In this document: piece after piece, positions 5,197 to 5,952 of the stretch
Layout: each line of letters begins with the position of its first letter
Numbering within the stretch: position 1 is the stretch's first letter
Assembly (NCBI GenBank): GCA_964353875.1
Contig: CAYGXU010000155.1
Span: 1 to 5,952, forward strand
DNA: 5,952 nt
Origin: MGNI01 sp964353875
GTDB taxonomy: Bacteria > Chloroflexota > Anaerolineae > Anaerolineales > E44-bin32
Direction of reading: 5' to 3'
Notes under the pieces: generated by a model
What the model saw: the letters and a program-made list of their open reading frames with translations, nothing else
Databases searched by the model: none
What the model was told of the DNA's origin: nothing
Position numbers and translations under genes: made by a program

Positions 5197-5952
5197 ATGC
5201 CCTTCAACACCAAACTGATCGACCTCCTCAAAACCGACCCGCGCTTTGTGGACGATGACGGCGAGCTCGTTCTTGCTGCCGTGCAGCCCGCGCTTGGAAG
5301 ATTGACCGCAACCTTGTGAAGTTGCTCTTCTCAGACAAAGAAATCAAAGCCAAGTTTTTTGAAGAGATTGAGGGGCATTGGATTTTCAATACCAACACTT
5401 TCATTGATTACATCTCGCAAAAGAATTTTCTGGATAACTCCTATACTCGCTTTCGCAATTGCATAGGGCTGACGATTGACGGCAAGTATTTGCGCGAGCG
5501 CGGCGACGTGGCGCTGGTATGGCCCTATAAGGATTGCGTGCTGGAAGGCGGGAAAACCAAGGAAGAAGAAAAGCGCAAGGAGATATTCTTCAACGAAGTG
5601 CTGGCGCAGGATGAAATTAACCACCTGCTCGATCCCAAAGTGCTGACCAATTTTGTGCGTATGTTGGACAGGCAAATGCAAAAACTGCAAGCGCAATACG
5701 AGCAAATCTACCTGCTGCGCAACGAAGGCCATTTCGCCATCTACAACTTTACCGATGGGCAAGCCTTCCAACCAGATTTTGTATTGTTCCTGCGCGAGAA
5801 AAGCGGCAAGTTGCTCATTTACCAACTCTTCATAGAGCCAAAAGGGAGACACCTCAAAGAGCATGACCACTGGAAAGAGACCTTCCTGAAAGAAATCACT
5901 TCCGAGTTTGACGGTAAACCGCTGACGTTTGAAGACAAGAAATATCGTTTGA
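5197..5952 (+). pseudogene. Type III restriction-modification remnant: Mod N-terminus (frameshifted) fused to Res C-terminal nuclease
   Basis: ATG5197 begins MPFNTKLIDLLKTDPRFVDD, typical of type III Mod methyltransferase N-termini, but stops at TGA5317 after 40 codons. Family sequence resumes one frame back at 5289 (RAWKIDRN), so one base appears lost near 5284-5288. That frame stays open to the edge (221 codons). To about 5651 it is Mod N-terminus: EGHWIFN, TFIDYISQKNFL, WPYKDCVLEGG, EIFFNEVLAQDEI, LLDPKVLTN. From about 5652 it changes to the end of a Res subunit: FVRMLDRQMQKL, EQIYLLRNEGHFAIYNF, then PDFVLF...FIEPKG, a PD-(D/E)xK nuclease core with Asp at 5775, Glu at 5835 and Lys at 5841. 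All Mod catalytic motifs (FxGxG, DPPY) and all Res helicase motifs are missing. From usual gene sizes and mod-res order, a deletion of several kb fused them. A GTGA overlap (5316-5319) could allow a restart in the second frame. Decay is likeliest; assembly chimerism is possible. Confidence 0.85.

Noticed and set aside
5281..5300. Programmed -1 frameshift in the mod remnant
   Set aside because: There is no X-XXY-YYZ slippery heptamer and no clear stimulatory stem; loss of one base is simpler, given the larger deletion downstream.
5331..5870. 179-codon minus-strand frame, the longest on that strand near the right end
   Set aside because: It is the antisense shadow of the mod/res remnant, whose plus-strand translation carries recognisable family motifs.

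Overview
The window looks like a piece of a Chloroflexota (Anaerolineae-like) genome or metagenome contig. This is inferred from protein style: Thr-Pro 'TPTPT' linkers, a lipoprotein built of FxLYD-like beta repeats, and an L,D-transpeptidase with a cytosolic TPR-like segment, all habits I associate with that phylum. No marker gene settles the taxonomy.

Layout. (1) 1-1473, minus strand, running off the left edge: a GTG-started lipoprotein with a signal peptide and lipobox, a Pro/Ser/Thr linker and about four FxLYD-like beta repeats. It continues in the same frame into the start of an EAL (c-di-GMP phosphodiesterase) domain. The frame is open from 1473 to base 1. (2) 1474-1912: intergenic, holding three copies of a dispersed-type repeat (two direct, one inverted) and two hairpins. 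(3) 1913-2725, minus: a MoeB/ThiF-type E1-like adenylyltransferase. (4) 2726-3305: a 580-base divergent intergenic region with no gene I can defend, but with a 17-bp inverted repeat carrying two TTCCNGGAA sites, a second inverted repeat, and a good -10 for the next operon. (5) 3306-5131, plus: a two-gene cell-wall unit, an N-acetylmuramoyl-L-alanine amidase and a YkuD L,D-transpeptidase, whose stop and start codons overlap by one base. (6) 5197-5952, plus, running off the right edge: a wrecked type III restriction-modification locus. The first ~120 codons of a Mod methyltransferase, with a one-base frameshift, are joined in frame to the C-terminal nuclease end of a Res subunit.

How it fits together. 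The amidase and transpeptidase are membrane-anchored peptidoglycan enzymes and are probably co-transcribed and translationally coupled. The MoeB-like gene is divergent and has no MoaD/ThiS partner in view. The two ends hold the surprises: a lipoprotein-EAL fusion that poses a topology problem, and a Mod-Res deletion fusion that keeps a complete PD-(D/E)xK motif. Both are within a few hundred bases of a window end, so assembly chimerism must be excluded for each before any biological reading.
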